64,000 bases of DNA from Vibrio tapetis subsp. quintayensis. Its GTDB lineage: Bacteria > Pseudomonadota > Gammaproteobacteria > Enterobacterales > Vibrionaceae. A program made the position numbers and the translations under genes. A model generated the notes under the pieces. The model made no database searches. It was not told where the DNA came from and saw nothing but the letters and a program-made list of their open reading frames with translations. The DNA lies in the NCBI RefSeq assembly GCF_030409945.1, contig NZ_JAUFQV010000009.1, positions 19,968 through 83,967 on the forward strand. Reading direction: 5' to 3'. Positions within the stretch are counted from its first letter, which is position 1. The number at the start of each line of letters is the position of its first letter. Shown here in pieces: positions 9,206 to 19,586 of the stretch.

Positions 9206-10144
9206 TTAGTTACGCTTATAAATTGATTTCAACAAATCGTCTTTTTCTTGCCACAAATTATTAAGCCACAACTGAAAACTGCGCTTATACGGCTTATCGT
9301 TAAAGTAGTCACCAGTATGTTGCTCACTCATTGGAATGGTACGAATGTGAACTTCAATTCGCTTCAAGCGTCCTAATAACAGGTCTTTAAAAGGCTGCTC
9401 TCTATTGTCCGGGTAGGCGATGGTCACATCTATGATGCTATCAAACTGTTCGCCCATTGCAGCCAGCGTATACGCAATACCTCCCGACTTAGGTGCTAAT
9501 AGATGATCGTATTGTTGTGCCGACTTCTGATGTTTTTCCGCCGTAAAGCGCGTTCCTTCCACGTAGTTCACGACCGTAGTCGGAATGTGTTGAAACTTTT
9601 CACATGACTGGCGTGTCGTCTCTAAGTCTTGGCCTCGTTTTTCAGGATGACGTATCAAATACTCTCTAGAGTGACGGCGCATAAATGGCATGTCTAACGC
9701 CCAACAAGCCATACCGATAAATGGTACGTATAACAAAGCTTGCTTAAGAAAGAACTTGGGCATCGGTATTTTGTCTTTAAATACGGTGCATAGCACTAAG
9801 ATATCGGTCCAACTCATGTGATTACAAATCAACAAGTACCATTGATCTTTTCTAAGGTCCTCACCACCGATGACATGCCATTCAACAGGGTTTAGGCCAT
9901 TAATAATTAAGCCATTAATGCCCGACCAAAAGCGCATAACCGTGTTGGCTACCCGAGTGATAAAACGTTTCGAGCCTTGAGTCGGCAGCAAAACTTTAAC
10001 TAAAGCCAAGATGACAATCACAGTTGAGCACAGAATATTATTTAACGTACCAAGAAAAAGATTAACTATAAGAATAAGATAAGCAAACATAACAGAAAAA
10101 CGCAAAGCCCGAATTAGTGAATTGAACGGTGTAGAATTGTACAT
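9206..10144 (-). CDS. Inner-membrane 1-acyl-glycerol-3-phosphate acyltransferase-like protein (YihG family)
   Basis: 312 residues with an N-terminal hydrophobic segment (residues 10-50) and a PlsC-type domain. The catalytic NHMSWTD (NHx4D-type) lies near residue 119, followed by a VEGTRFT block (the EGTR phosphate-binding motif) near 205. E. coli YihG, in a similar position beside dsbA, is a membrane acyltransferase acting on lysophospholipid. The gene is convergent to dsbA and apparently monocistronic. The specific substrate cannot be told from sequence. The chosen start, MYNSTPFNSLIR, precedes the membrane segment; shorter starts are possible. Confidence 0.85.
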   Translation of the reverse strand: MYNSTPFNSLIRALRFSVMFAYLILIVNLFLGTLNNILCSTVIVILALVKVLLPTQGSKRFITRVANTVMRFWSGINGLIINGLNPVEWHVIGGEDLRKDQWYLLICNHMSWTDILVLCTVFKDKIPMPKFFLKQALLYVPFIGMACWALDMPFMRRHSREYLIRHPEKRGQDLETTRQSCEKFQHIPTTVVNYVEGTRFTAEKHQKSAQQYDHLLAPKSGGIAYTLAAMGEQFDSIIDVTIAYPDNREQPFKDLLLGRLKRIEVHIRTIPMSEQHTGDYFNDKPYKRSFQLWLNNLWQEKDDLLKSIYKRN

Positions 10145-10277
10145 TTACTGTATGAATTTGTAATCCAATTAATTAATTGACTGATTTATTAGACAAAAGA
10201 GCTCGCAAAATGGTCGATTATCACGCCAAAAACCATATACTGGATCAATACTTGGCAACCAACTGTAATGGATTACG

Positions 10278-11246
10278 ATGAAAAAGACACAAATTGCCCT
10301 TCTACTAACGGCAACAGCCGTTGCTGCTCCTAGTGTTGCGAGATCAGAAGCCCCCCAAGGATTCAGTGGTGAAATTGCATTAAATACTGCGTTTTTTCAA
10401 AGTAAATCGAATCTAAACACCAGCGCAGAAGCACAACGAGTAGAAAATGAAACGCCGACAACCAGCAGCTTTGGTGTATTTCCACTCGGCAACATCAAAT
10501 ACACCTTCGATAACCATCAACTTTTTGCTGGTACCTCTAGAGCCGACATTGCCGTCGGTACTGTTGCGCTAGAAGCCGGTTATCAATACAGATTCTCTGG
10601 TGGTACAAAATGGAGTGTTTCTGTACTTCCGACGGTACTGGCAAGCAAAGTATGGCAAGACCCGTATCAACTGACGGGGGCTCGCAAAGAAACAGAAGAA
10701 AAAGGCACCGCTTATCGTATGCAGTTTAAAAATATAGCCGGTTCGCTATTTAACTTAGATGTAGCATACGGTGACAGCAAAGTGAGCGATGAGCAATCAG
10801 GCTCGGAATACAGCGTATCAGAGCAATCTCAACTCGAGCGAGATCGCCAAGTTTACTACGCTAAGTTTGATATGATGCTGCCACTGTCTCGCACCTTTTT
10901 ACTGTTTCCAGCCATTAAATACATAGACAGCAAAGCCGACGGTAATGCCATGAGTAACTCAGCACTAGGCGGTGAGTTAACCAGCATAATGATCTTTGGT
11001 CAGCATCAATTTGCTGCAACGCTTGGCTACATGAAGCATGAATACAACGAGCAGCATTCTGTGTTTTCCAAAACACGTTCCGACGCCAAGATAAAAAGCT
11101 TCATCGCTTATGAATACACCGACTTTTTCGATATAGACAGCCTATCGTTAGTTGCTTTTGCAGGTTACAACACCTCTGATTCAAACATTGAGTTCTATGA
11201 TGAAACTGGCTTAGTCACCTCTGTCGGTGTTAACTGGAAATTCTAA
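10278..11246 (+). CDS. DUF2860-type outer membrane beta-barrel protein
   Basis: 322 residues beginning with a signal peptide (MKKTQIALLLTATAVAAPSVARS, probable cleavage near residue 23). The rest alternates polar and aromatic or hydrophobic residues in beta-strand-like stretches and ends in VGVNWKF, a terminal aromatic typical of outer-membrane barrels. I recognise it as like the Vibrio DUF2860 family; no function is established. The gene is monocistronic and converges on comM so tightly that the stop codons overlap at 11243-11246. Confidence 0.75.
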   Translation: MKKTQIALLLTATAVAAPSVARSEAPQGFSGEIALNTAFFQSKSNLNTSAEAQRVENETPTTSSFGVFPLGNIKYTFDNHQLFAGTSRADIAVGTVALEAGYQYRFSGGTKWSVSVLPTVLASKVWQDPYQLTGARKETEEKGTAYRMQFKNIAGSLFNLDVAYGDSKVSDEQSGSEYSVSEQSQLERDRQVYYAKFDMMLPLSRTFLLFPAIKYIDSKADGNAMSNSALGGELTSIMIFGQHQFAATLGYMKHEYNEQHSVFSKTRSDAKIKSFIAYEYTDFFDIDSLSLVAFAGYNTSDSNIEFYDETGLVTSVGVNWKF

Positions 11247-12766
11247 ACCGCTTGCGCGGTAAGCTGTTTCAATAACCGATCCATTGCTCTATACCCTAAG
11301 GCCTCCGCTAAGTGAGGCCTTGTTATTTGTGCCTGACCGTCTAAATCTGCAATCGTGCGTGCGACTTTGATTATTCGATGATATGCCCTTATCGATAGGC
11401 CAAGTCTGTGCAGTGCATTCTCCAAAAACTCAGCATCGGCTTTTTCTAGTCCACAATGCTTATCGAGTTCTCTCGTCCCTAATAACGCATTCACTTTACC
11501 GCCGCGAGACAACATGGTTTCTCTGGCTGTCACGACTCGTTTTTTTACGATGGATGTTGCTTCCCCCCTATCACCTCCTTGCGCCAAGGTGCCCTTAGGT
11601 AAAAGCGGGATCTCCAAAGACATATCAAATCGATCAAGTAGCGGCCCAGAAAGGCGATTCAAATAACGCAAGATGATTTGAGGATTGGTACGGGATTGAT
11701 TACCTTCGTAATACCCGGTAGGGCTAGGGTTAAGCGCGCCTACCAATTGGAATCGAGCAGGAAATCGTGTTTTACCCGCCGCTCTGGAAATAATGATTTC
11801 GCCAGATTCCAACGGCTCACGCAATGAATCCAGCACCTTTCGCTCAAACTCTGGCATTTCATCCAAGAACAACAAGCCATTATGAGCCAAAGATATTTCT
11901 CCGGGTCTTGGCATCGACCCACCTCCCACCAATGCCGCCATTGAACTCGAGTGGTGAGGAGAGCGAAACGGACGTTGTTTCCAATTGTGCTGATTAATTT
12001 CTTGTTGCGTTAGTGACGCCACGGCGGCCGTTTCCATGGCTTCGGTTTCATCCATCTCGGGCAATAAATCGCACAACCTTGAAGCCAGCATAGTTTTCCC
12101 GGTACCTGGAGGACCTAAAAAAAGCACGTTATGACTACCAGCAGCGGCTATTTCTAGCGCACGCTTACCTTGCTGTTGACCAATAATATCTCGCAAGCAA
12201 CGTTCCGGTGCTTCTGGTGGCTGATAACTGGTGGTTTGGAAAAGAGACATGACCTTTTGGCCCGATAAGTCGGTGCATACATCCAACAAATGCGCTGATG
12301 ACTTGTGCCTTTTCTCACCCACTAACGCGGCTTGATCGCCGTTTTCATCCGGCACCACTAAGCACCGATTTTTACTATTGGCGGCCAATGCGGCAGGCAA
12401 GACGCCTTTTACCGGCCGTAATTCACCAGAAAGGGCTAGCTCACCAACAAATTCATAGGTACCGAGCTTAGTGACGGCTATTTGATCTGAGGCGGCTAAG
12501 ATCCCTAATGCGATGGGTAAATCAAACCGCCCCCCTTCTTTAGGTAAATCCGCTGGGGCGAGGTTGACAGTGATCCGCTTGGCGGGCATCTCAAATCCAG
12601 AATTAACAATCGCGCTGCGCACCCTATCTCTTGACTCTTTCACCGTTGTCTCAGGTAACCCGACCAAGCAGAAACCTGGCATCCCGTTGCTAATATGAAC
12701 TTCTACCGTCACTTCTGGCGCTTCAACACCAATGCATGCTCGGCTATTAATAATTGCCAATCCCAT
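11243..12766 (-). CDS. comM: YifB/ComM family Mg-chelatase-like AAA+ ATPase
   Basis: A 507-residue AAA+ protein. ComM is a hexameric helicase that promotes branch migration during integration of DNA taken up by natural transformation in Vibrio cholerae. Features in order: N-terminal Lon-protease-like fold beginning MGLAIINSRACIGVEAP; Walker A GPPGTGKTM near residue 217; Walker B LLFLDEMPEF near 296; a Mg-chelatase C-terminal lid domain. An ORF start seven codons upstream exists, but AAGGA lies six bases before the ATG at 12766, which fixes this start. It is divergent from the ilv operon. Confidence 0.93.
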   Translation of the reverse strand: MGLAIINSRACIGVEAPEVTVEVHISNGMPGFCLVGLPETTVKESRDRVRSAIVNSGFEMPAKRITVNLAPADLPKEGGRFDLPIALGILAASDQIAVTKLGTYEFVGELALSGELRPVKGVLPAALAANSKNRCLVVPDENGDQAALVGEKRHKSSAHLLDVCTDLSGQKVMSLFQTTSYQPPEAPERCLRDIIGQQQGKRALEIAAAGSHNVLFLGPPGTGKTMLASRLCDLLPEMDETEAMETAAVASLTQQEINQHNWKQRPFRSPHHSSSMAALVGGGSMPRPGEISLAHNGLLFLDEMPEFERKVLDSLREPLESGEIIISRAAGKTRFPARFQLVGALNPSPTGYYEGNQSRTNPQIILRYLNRLSGPLLDRFDMSLEIPLLPKGTLAQGGDRGEATSIVKKRVVTARETMLSRGGKVNALLGTRELDKHCGLEKADAEFLENALHRLGLSIRAYHRIIKVARTIADLDGQAQITRPHLAEALGYRAMDRLLKQLTAQAV

Positions 12767-12958
12767 TTCACTTCCTTGTAATAACATTCTTATTGATAAC
12801 GTTATAAGTACATAACTTTCATCTCATAATTGTTATATATCCTTTTTGAATGCTGATTAAATGTGAAAAAAGTCCTAGTTTTTGCTTGTCATGTAAGCAA
12901 TGACTGTGATACCACTAGTAGTGCAAACAATTTCGAACTAAAAGAATAAATAATATAA

Positions 12959-13048
12959 ATGAATTTTACCGCTCGCATTAACGTACTCATTACCCTGATT
13001 ATCGTGGTCATTATTGACTCCGAGCGGGGGCATGTGGGCAGAAGGTAA
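12959..13048 (+). CDS. ilvL: ilv operon leader peptide IlvL
   Basis: A 29-residue ORF, ATG 12959 to TAA 13046-13048. The sequence MNFTARINVLITLIIVVIID contains a run of Ile, Leu and Val codons. Ribosome stalling at these codons when branched-chain aminoacyl-tRNAs are scarce controls the attenuator downstream. It matches enterobacterial IlvL in design, and the peptide's GAGCGGGGG stretch is itself the antiterminator strand. It lies 173 bp ahead of ilvG. A TTGTCA-like hexamer near 12884 may belong to the operon promoter, but the -10 is not clear. Confidence 0.93.
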   Translation: MNFTARINVLITLIIVVIIDSERGHVGRR

Positions 13049-13097
13049 ACCACAGAATGCTTAAAACCCCCGCACTGAAAGGTACGGGGGTTTTTTT
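13025..13097 (+). promoter_or_regulatory. ilvGMEDA transcription attenuator
   Basis: CCCCCG (13067-13072) pairs with CGGGGG (13085-13090), followed by seven T residues: an intrinsic terminator. An identical CGGGGG at 13025-13030, inside the leader ORF, can pair with the same CCCCCG to form the competing antiterminator. This is the expected geometry for translation-coupled attenuation by leucine, valine and isoleucine tRNA charging. Confidence 0.92.
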
Positions 13098-13220
13098 ATA
13101 AGTTTTAAATTAGCACTAACCAGAAACTTGGTTAATACAGGAAGAAATGGAGCACACGATGTGCAAGAGTCGAGCAAGAAATAAGTACTGTTTTACGGTA
13201 CGATCGCAAGGAGAGCAGCA

Positions 13221-14867
13221 ATGACAGGTGCAGGACTCGTAGTTGCAGCACTACGACAACAAGGAATCAAGACGGTTTTTGGCTACCCAGGTGGGGCCAT
13301 CATGCCAATATACGACGCCCTATACGATGGCGGTGTTGAGCATGTGCTCTGCCGACACGAACAAGGAGCGGCGATGGCGGCCATTGGCATGGCTCGTTCA
13401 ACTCAGGATGTGGCAGTTTGTCTCGCCACGTCTGGTCCAGGAGCTACCAACCTCGTTACCGGCCTTGCTGACGCTTTCTTAGATTCCGTTCCTCTTGTTG
13501 CGATTACAGGTCAAGTCGCGAGCACACACATAGGTACTGATGCGTTCCAAGAAATGGATGTCATTGGTATGTCTTTATCTTGTACCAAACACAGCTACCT
13601 TGTTACCGACATTGAAGAGCTTGCAGCAACCCTTGCAGAAGCATTTGAAGTAGCAAAAACTGGCCGCCCAGGCCCTGTTCTGGTTGATATCGCTAAAGAT
13701 GTGCAATTGGCTGCTTCTCCTGTTTCAGAACTGCCCTATTTTGAGCCACCAGCGATCCCTGTAGCGACCGTAGAAAATGTTGAACTGGCTCAGCACCTAC
13801 TGGCACAGAGTCAAAAGCCCGTTTTGTACGTGGGTGGTGGTATTCAAATAGCCAAAGCGACCGAATCGGTTCGTGCATTCTTAAAGCAAAACCCAATGCC
13901 ATCGGTCAGTACCCTAAAAGGTCTTGGCAGCATAGAAAGACACGACCCTCACTACCTTGGCATGTTAGGTATGCACGGTACTAAAGCCGCGAACCTAGTG
14001 GTTCAACAATCTGATCTTTTGATCGTTGTTGGTGCGCGCTTTGATGATCGAGTCACTGGTAAACTGGATACGTTTGCCCCACACGCTAAAGTCATTCACA
14101 TCGATATTGATGCGGCTGAGTTTAATAAACTTCGCCATGCTCATGCACCAATTCAAGGTGATATCAATGTGATCTTGCCTCAACTCACGTTAGAGCATGA
14201 AATCGACTCTTGGTTAACGGAATCAGAATTACTACGCCGTGAAAACAAGTGGAATTACAACCATCCCGGCGATCTCATCTACGCGCCATTAATGCTAAAA
14301 CAACTTTCTGACATGATGGATGACAACGCCATTGTTTCAACTGATGTTGGACAACATCAAATGTGGGCAGCGCAGCACATTCAACCTCGCGAACCACAAA
14401 ACTTCATCACCTCAGCAGGCCTAGGCACCATGGGTTTTGGTTTACCTGCGGCAATGGGCGCTAAAATCGCTCGCCCTGATGATCAATCGATTCTGATCTC
14501 AGGTGATGGCTCATTCATGATGAATGTACAAGAACTCGGTACGCTAAAGCGCAAGCAAGTTGCTCTTAAAATGGTGCTTATCAACAATCAACGCTTGGGT
14601 ATGGTAAGACAATGGCAATCCCTGTTTTTTGATGGTCGCCACAGTGAAACCATTCTTGATGACAACCCCGATTTTGTCGTGCTGGCCAGCGCATTTGGTA
14701 TTCCGGGTAAAACCATCACCAAAAAAGAAGAAGTTGAGCCCGCTCTAAAAGAAATGCTTGAAAGTGACACCGCTTACTTGCTGCATGTTCTAATCTCAGA
14801 AGAAGAAAATGTATGGCCACTGGTTCCACCGGGTGCTGCTAACCAAGACATGTTGGAGAATACCTAA
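13221..14867 (+). CDS. ilvG: Acetolactate synthase II large subunit IlvG
   Basis: Thiamine-diphosphate enzyme (548 residues) joining two pyruvates, or pyruvate and 2-oxobutyrate, in the first common step of branched-chain amino acid synthesis. It shows GYPGGAIMP near residues 21-29, the catalytic Glu in [13 protein letters not shown] near 47, the FAD/middle domain LGMLGMHG, and the ThDP motif GDGSFMMN beginning near 429. AAGGAG precedes the ATG by seven bases. The reading frame is intact, unlike the frameshifted ilvG of E. coli K-12. It overlaps ilvM by one base (TAATG), indicating translational coupling. Confidence 0.97.
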   Translation: MTGAGLVVAALRQQGIKTVFGYPGGAIMPIYDALYDGGVEHVLCRHEQGAAMAAIGMARSTQDVAVCLATSGPGATNLVTGLADAFLDSVPLVAITGQVASTHIGTDAFQEMDVIGMSLSCTKHSYLVTDIEELAATLAEAFEVAKTGRPGPVLVDIAKDVQLAASPVSELPYFEPPAIPVATVENVELAQHLLAQSQKPVLYVGGGIQIAKATESVRAFLKQNPMPSVSTLKGLGSIERHDPHYLGMLGMHGTKAANLVVQQSDLLIVVGARFDDRVTGKLDTFAPHAKVIHIDIDAAEFNKLRHAHAPIQGDINVILPQLTLEHEIDSWLTESELLRRENKWNYNHPGDLIYAPLMLKQLSDMMDDNAIVSTDVGQHQMWAAQHIQPREPQNFITSAGLGTMGFGLPAAMGAKIARPDDQSILISGDGSFMMNVQELGTLKRKQVALKMVLINNQRLGMVRQWQSLFFDGRHSETILDDNPDFVVLASAFGIPGKTITKKEEVEPALKEMLESDTAYLLHVLISEEENVWPLVPPGAANQDMLENT

Positions 14868-15151
14868 TGGAAAGATACTTATTAGATATTAAAGCAGATG
14901 ATAAACCGGTACTGCTAGAGCGTGTTTTACGCGTAGTAAGACACCGTGGTTTCATCATCAAGCAAGTGGCGGCAACACAAAATCATGAAAGCCACGTAGC
15001 CAGTGTAGAGATCATCGTAGACAGTGATCGCCCTATTACGTTTTTGACCAACCAAATCGAAAAGTTATGGGATATAAAAAGCGTCACCGTTACGTTACTA
15101 CACGGTAATGAACTTCCAAATAATAACTTACAACAAAAGCTCGGTGCTTAA
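14867..15151 (+). CDS. ilvM: Acetolactate synthase II small (regulatory) subunit IlvM
   Basis: A 94-residue ACT-domain protein that stabilises and activates the IlvG catalytic subunit. The ACT fold is seen in [20 protein letters not shown], then VVRHRGFIIKQVAA and a second strand-helix unit around EIIVDSDRPITFLTNQIEKL. Its start overlaps the ilvG stop. It is slightly longer than the E. coli protein. Isozyme II is usually insensitive to valine, but this cannot be judged from sequence here. Confidence 0.94.
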   Translation: MERYLLDIKADDKPVLLERVLRVVRHRGFIIKQVAATQNHESHVASVEIIVDSDRPITFLTNQIEKLWDIKSVTVTLLHGNELPNNNLQQKLGA

Positions 15152-15162
15152 GGAATACAGAC

Positions 15163-16113
15163 ATGGCAGCAAAAACAGCAGATTACATTTGGTTTAATGG
15201 TGAAATGGTTCCTTGGGCAGATGCGAACGTTCACGTACTGACTCACGCGATGCACTACGGCACGTCTGTATTTGAAGGCGTTCGTTGTTACAACACGCCC
15301 AATGGCCCGATTGTATTCCGTCATTTAGATCACGCAAAGCGCCTAAAAGATTCAGCAAAAATCTATCGTTTCCCAATCCCGTATACGGTTGATGAAATCA
15401 TGGAAGCGACACGCGAAACACTGCGCCAGAATAAACTGGATTCCGCTTACATTCGTCCACTTGGCTTTGTTGGCAACGTGGGTTTAGGTGTGTGTCCGCC
15501 AGAAGAAACGGAAATGGACCTTATTATTGCCGCGTTCCCTTGGGGCTCATACCTAGGTGAAGAAGCGCTAGAAAATGGCGTTGATGCGATGATTTCAAGC
15601 TGGAACCGTGCCGCACCAAACACCATTCCAACCGCGGCCAAAGCAGGCGGTAACTATCTGTCTTCTTTATTGGTTGGCGGTGAAGCTCGTCGTCACGGTT
15701 ACGATGAAGGCATTGCACTCAGCGTTGATGGCTACTTGTCTGAAGGAGCGGGTGAAAACTTGTTTGTTATTCGCAATGGCATCATTTCTACACCACCAGC
15801 AACCAGTGCTATTTTACCGGGTATCACTCGTGACTCGATCATGATCCTAGCAAGAGAAATGGGATATGAAGTTCGCGAAGAAAACATTGCCCGTGAAGCA
15901 CTATACCTTGCTGACGAAGTATTCATGACAGGCACTGCTGCTGAGATTGTACCGGTTCGTTCGGTCGATAAAATTACAGTCGGAGAAGGCAAACGCGGCC
16001 CTATTACTGAAAAAGTTCAGTCAGCGTACTTCGGCCTATTCAACGGCACCACTGAAGATAAGTGGGGCTGGTTAGATTACGTTTACCCAGCAAATGCACC
16101 TGCTGCAAAATAA
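15163..16113 (+). CDS. ilvE: Branched-chain amino acid aminotransferase IlvE
   Basis: Class IV PLP enzyme of 316 residues that reversibly transaminates leucine, isoleucine and valine with 2-oxoglutarate, the last step of all three pathways. Visible landmarks are YIWFNGEMVPWADANVHVLT at the N-terminus, GTSVFEGVRCY near 35, the PLP-lysine region AAKAGGNYLSS near 160, and EGAGENLFVI near 197. The motif FMTGTAAEIVPV follows near 255. A GGAAT ribosome-binding region sits 11 bp after ilvM, within the ilvGMEDA operon. Confidence 0.97.
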   Translation: MAAKTADYIWFNGEMVPWADANVHVLTHAMHYGTSVFEGVRCYNTPNGPIVFRHLDHAKRLKDSAKIYRFPIPYTVDEIMEATRETLRQNKLDSAYIRPLGFVGNVGLGVCPPEETEMDLIIAAFPWGSYLGEEALENGVDAMISSWNRAAPNTIPTAAKAGGNYLSSLLVGGEARRHGYDEGIALSVDGYLSEGAGENLFVIRNGIISTPPATSAILPGITRDSIMILAREMGYEVREENIAREALYLADEVFMTGTAAEIVPVRSVDKITVGEGKRGPITEKVQSAYFGLFNGTTEDKWGWLDYVYPANAPAAK

Positions 16114-16125
16114 AAGGAATTATTA

Positions 16126-17982
16126 ATGTCTAGCTCTAACAAGAACACTTACCGCAGCGCCACAACAACGCACGGACGTAACATGGCGGGTGCTCGTGCC
16201 CTTTGGCGCGCAACGGGTGTTAAAGAAGATGATTTCGGCAAGCCTATTATTGCTGTTGTTAACTCATTCACTCAGTTTGTACCTGGCCACGTTCACCTTA
16301 AGGACATGGGCCAACTGGTCGCTCGTGAAATTGAAAAGTCTGGCGGTATTGCGAAAGAATTCAACACCATTGCGGTTGATGATGGTATCGCAATGGGTCA
16401 CGGAGGCATGCTTTACTCATTGCCTTCTCGTGAGCTGATTGCAGACTCAGTAGAGTACATGGTAAATGCACACTGTGCCGATGCCATGGTTTGTATTTCT
16501 AACTGTGACAAAATCACTCCAGGAATGATGATGGCTGCGATGCGCCTCAACATCCCGGTTATTTTTGTTTCTGGCGGACCAATGGAAGCGGGTAAAACCA
16601 AGCTTTCCGATCAGATCATCAAACTTGATCTGGTTGATGCCATGATCCAAGGTGCTGATCCAACTATTTCTGACGAGCAAAGTGAGCAAGTAGAGCGCTC
16701 TGCGTGCCCAACTTGTGGTTCGTGTTCAGGCATGTTTACAGCCAATTCCATGAACTGTCTAACTGAAGCACTCGGTTTATCTCAGCCGGGTAACGGTTCT
16801 ATGCTTGCCACTCATGCAGACCGTGAGCAATTGTTCCTTAAAGCCGGTTCTCGTATTGTTGAGTTAACTAAACGTTACTATGAAGATGGCGATGACTCAG
16901 CACTTCCACGCAACATTGCTGACCGTGCGGCATTTGAAAATGCCATGGCGCTTGATATCGCGATGGGCGGCTCTAGTAATACCGTATTGCACTTACTTGC
17001 GTCCGCTCAAGAAGGCGACATCGATTTCGATATGGACGATATCGATGCCATGTCTCGTCGTGTTCCGCACCTTTGTAAAGTCGCGCCGTCTACACCGAAA
17101 TACCACATGGAAGACGTTCACCGTGCTGGTGGCGTTATGGCCATTTTAGGTGAGCTTGATCGTGCAGGATTACTGAATAATCAAACTCGCACTGTGCTAG
17201 GCCTGACCATGTCTGAGCAACTGGCACAATACGACATCATGCAAACGGAAGATGAAGCCGTACTTAAATTCTTCCGAGCTGGCCCTGCTGGTATTCGTAC
17301 AACTCAAGCTTTCTCGCAAGATTGCCGTTGGGATCGTCTTGATGATGACCGTGAAAATGGTTGTATTCGTACCAAAGAAAATGCCTTTAGCCAAGAAGGT
17401 GGCTTAGCGGTACTTTCAGGTAATGTTGCGCTTGATGGTTGTATCGTAAAAACGGCAGGTGTTGATGAAGAAAACCTTAAATTCCAAGGTCCTGCTATCG
17501 TATTCGAAAGCCAAGATACCGCAGTTGAAGGCATCTTAGGTGGCAAAGTAAGCGCTGGCGATGTGGTTGTGATTCGTTACGAAGGCCCTAAAGGCGGCCC
17601 GGGCATGCAAGAAATGCTTTACCCGACAACCTACCTTAAATCTATGGGCTTAGGCAAAGCCTGTGCGCTGCTAACCGACGGCCGCTTTTCTGGTGGTACA
17701 TCGGGCCTCTCTATTGGTCATGTATCTCCTGAAGCCGCTAGCGGTGGTACCATTGGTTTAGTACAAAATGGCGATATCATCACCATCGATATCCCTAGTC
17801 GTTCAATTACACTTGATGTCGCTGAAGATGTACTAGAAAAACGTCGTGATGAACAAGACCAAGCAGGCTGGAAGCCAGTGTCACGCGAGCGTGTTGTCTC
17901 TCTTGCGCTTAAAGCATACGCAAGCTTAGCAACCAGTGCTGATAAAGGCGCGGTGCGTGATAAGTCGAAATTAGAAGGTTAG
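16126..17982 (+). CDS. ilvD: Dihydroxy-acid dehydratase IlvD
   Basis: Iron-sulfur dehydratase (618 residues) converting 2,3-dihydroxy-3-methyl acids to 2-oxo acids in valine and isoleucine synthesis. Cluster cysteines appear in [12 protein letters not shown] near residue 122-133 and [17 protein letters not shown] near 195-211. Other family blocks are [15 protein letters not shown] near 17 and [13 protein letters not shown] near 520. It starts 12 bp after ilvE and is followed after only 4 bp by ilvA. Full length and intact. Confidence 0.97.
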   Translation: MSSSNKNTYRSATTTHGRNMAGARALWRATGVKEDDFGKPIIAVVNSFTQFVPGHVHLKDMGQLVAREIEKSGGIAKEFNTIAVDDGIAMGHGGMLYSLPSRELIADSVEYMVNAHCADAMVCISNCDKITPGMMMAAMRLNIPVIFVSGGPMEAGKTKLSDQIIKLDLVDAMIQGADPTISDEQSEQVERSACPTCGSCSGMFTANSMNCLTEALGLSQPGNGSMLATHADREQLFLKAGSRIVELTKRYYEDGDDSALPRNIADRAAFENAMALDIAMGGSSNTVLHLLASAQEGDIDFDMDDIDAMSRRVPHLCKVAPSTPKYHMEDVHRAGGVMAILGELDRAGLLNNQTRTVLGLTMSEQLAQYDIMQTEDEAVLKFFRAGPAGIRTTQAFSQDCRWDRLDDDRENGCIRTKENAFSQEGGLAVLSGNVALDGCIVKTAGVDEENLKFQGPAIVFESQDTAVEGILGGKVSAGDVVVIRYEGPKGGPGMQEMLYPTTYLKSMGLGKACALLTDGRFSGGTSGLSIGHVSPEAASGGTIGLVQNGDIITIDIPSRSITLDVAEDVLEKRRDEQDQAGWKPVSRERVVSLALKAYASLATSADKGAVRDKSKLEG

Positions 17983-17986
17983 TCGT

Positions 17987-19522
17987 ATGACTGTCTCCAA
18001 TCAAACTGGCGCAGAGTATCTGCGCCAAATCCTAAGAGCCCCGGTATATGAAGTGGCGATGGTAACGCCACTTCAAGACATGCCGAGATTATCTGCTCGA
18101 TTAGGAAACCAGATCCAACTTAAACGAGAAGATCGCCAGCCGGTTCACTCATTTAAATTACGTGGTGCTTACACCATGGTCGCAAGTTTAAATGACGAGC
18201 AAAAACAAGCAGGAGTGATTGCAGCTTCAGCGGGCAACCACGCACAAGGCATGGCGCTTTCAGGCACAAAGCTTGGTATTCAAACCACCATTGTGATGCC
18301 TAAAACTACACCGGACATCAAAGTAGAAGCCGTGCGCGGTTTTGGTGGCATTGTGGTGCTTCATGGTAATAACTTTGATGAAGCGAAAGCAGAAGCTGAA
18401 CGACTGGCGACTGAACATAACTTCACTTTTGTGCCGCCTTTTGATCACCCACTCGTGATTGCTGGGCAAGGCACGATTGGCATGGAAATGCTGCAACAAA
18501 ACGGTCACTTAGATTATATCTTCGTACCTGTTGGTGGTGGTGGCCTTGCTGCAGGTGTGGCTGTGCTTATAAAGCAACTGATGCCTGAAATAAAAGTGAT
18601 TGCAGTTGAGCCTGAAGAGTCAGCCTGTTTAAAAGCCGCGCTTGATGCTGGTGAACCAGTCGTACTTGATCAGGTCAGCATGTTTGCTGATGGCGTTGCC
18701 GTTAAACGTATCGGCGATGAAACATTCCGCGTTTGTCAGCAATACCTTGATGGCCATATCACCGTATCAAGCGATGAGATTTGCTCTGCGGTAAAAGATA
18801 TTTTTGAAGACACTCGTGCTATCGCTGAACCCTCAGGGGCCTTGGCACTGGCTGGGCTTAAAAAATACGCTGAGCAAAATCAATTGAAAGACAAGCAACT
18901 CGCAACGGTATTGTCAGGCGCTAACACCAACTTCCACGGTTTGCGTTATGTTTCTGAGCGGAGTGAGCTGGGTGAAAAGCGTGAAGGTCTACTGGCGGTA
19001 ACGATTCCAGAAAGACCAGGGGCGTTCTTAGAGTTTTGTAACTTGATTGGCGGCCGTGCGGTTACTGAGTTTAACTACCGTTTTAACGACGACAAATTAG
19101 CGAATATCTTTGTTGGTTTGCGTTTGCAAAATGGCCAACAAGAACTCGATAGCGTCATTCAAGACCTTAAACACGGTGGATACCCTGTAGCTGACTTGTC
19201 TGATGACGAAATGGCAAAGCTGCACGTGCGTTATATGATTGGTGGTAAGCCGTCAAAGCCATTAAAAGAGCGTTTATACAGCTTTGAATTCCCTGAATCT
19301 CCTGGTGCTTTGCTTAAGTTTTTAAGCACGCTAGGGACTCACTGGAACATCAGTTTATTTAACTACCGCAACCAAGGTGCCGACTACGGCCGTGTATTGT
19401 GTGGCTTTGAATTAGAAGAGTTTGATTTAAGCCGATTCTCTGCTCACCTGCGTGAGCTGGGTTACCAGTGTAAAGATGAAACCGATAACCCCTCTTATCG
19501 TTTTTTCTTGTCTAGCCAATAA
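17987..19522 (+). CDS. ilvA: Threonine ammonia-lyase (biosynthetic threonine dehydratase) IlvA
   Basis: PLP enzyme of 511 residues that deaminates threonine to 2-oxobutyrate, the committed step to isoleucine. The PLP lysine lies in VHSFKLRGAY near residues 53-62, and the glycine-rich phosphate loop PVGGGGLAAG is near 182-191. The C-terminal 170 residues hold two ACT-like regulatory domains (beginning AVTIPERPGAFLEF and SFEFPESPGALLKF) that bind isoleucine and valine. It is the last gene of the operon and ends at a strong terminator. Confidence 0.97.
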   Translation: MTVSNQTGAEYLRQILRAPVYEVAMVTPLQDMPRLSARLGNQIQLKREDRQPVHSFKLRGAYTMVASLNDEQKQAGVIAASAGNHAQGMALSGTKLGIQTTIVMPKTTPDIKVEAVRGFGGIVVLHGNNFDEAKAEAERLATEHNFTFVPPFDHPLVIAGQGTIGMEMLQQNGHLDYIFVPVGGGGLAAGVAVLIKQLMPEIKVIAVEPEESACLKAALDAGEPVVLDQVSMFADGVAVKRIGDETFRVCQQYLDGHITVSSDEICSAVKDIFEDTRAIAEPSGALALAGLKKYAEQNQLKDKQLATVLSGANTNFHGLRYVSERSELGEKREGLLAVTIPERPGAFLEFCNLIGGRAVTEFNYRFNDDKLANIFVGLRLQNGQQELDSVIQDLKHGGYPVADLSDDEMAKLHVRYMIGGKPSKPLKERLYSFEFPESPGALLKFLSTLGTHWNISLFNYRNQGADYGRVLCGFELEEFDLSRFSAHLRELGYQCKDETDNPSYRFFLSSQ

Positions 19523-19547
19523 GGCCGTAATTACGGTTAAGTATTCT

Positions 19548-19577
19548 AACAGCGAGGGATTTCCTCGCTGTTTTTTT
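19548..19577 (+). terminator. Intrinsic terminator of the ilv operon
   Basis: CAGCGAGG (19550-19557) and CCTCGCTG (19563-19570) around a 5-base loop, followed by seven T residues. It also lies 10 bp beyond the convergent punR stop. Confidence 0.93.
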
Positions 19578-19586
19578 GTTTGTTGA

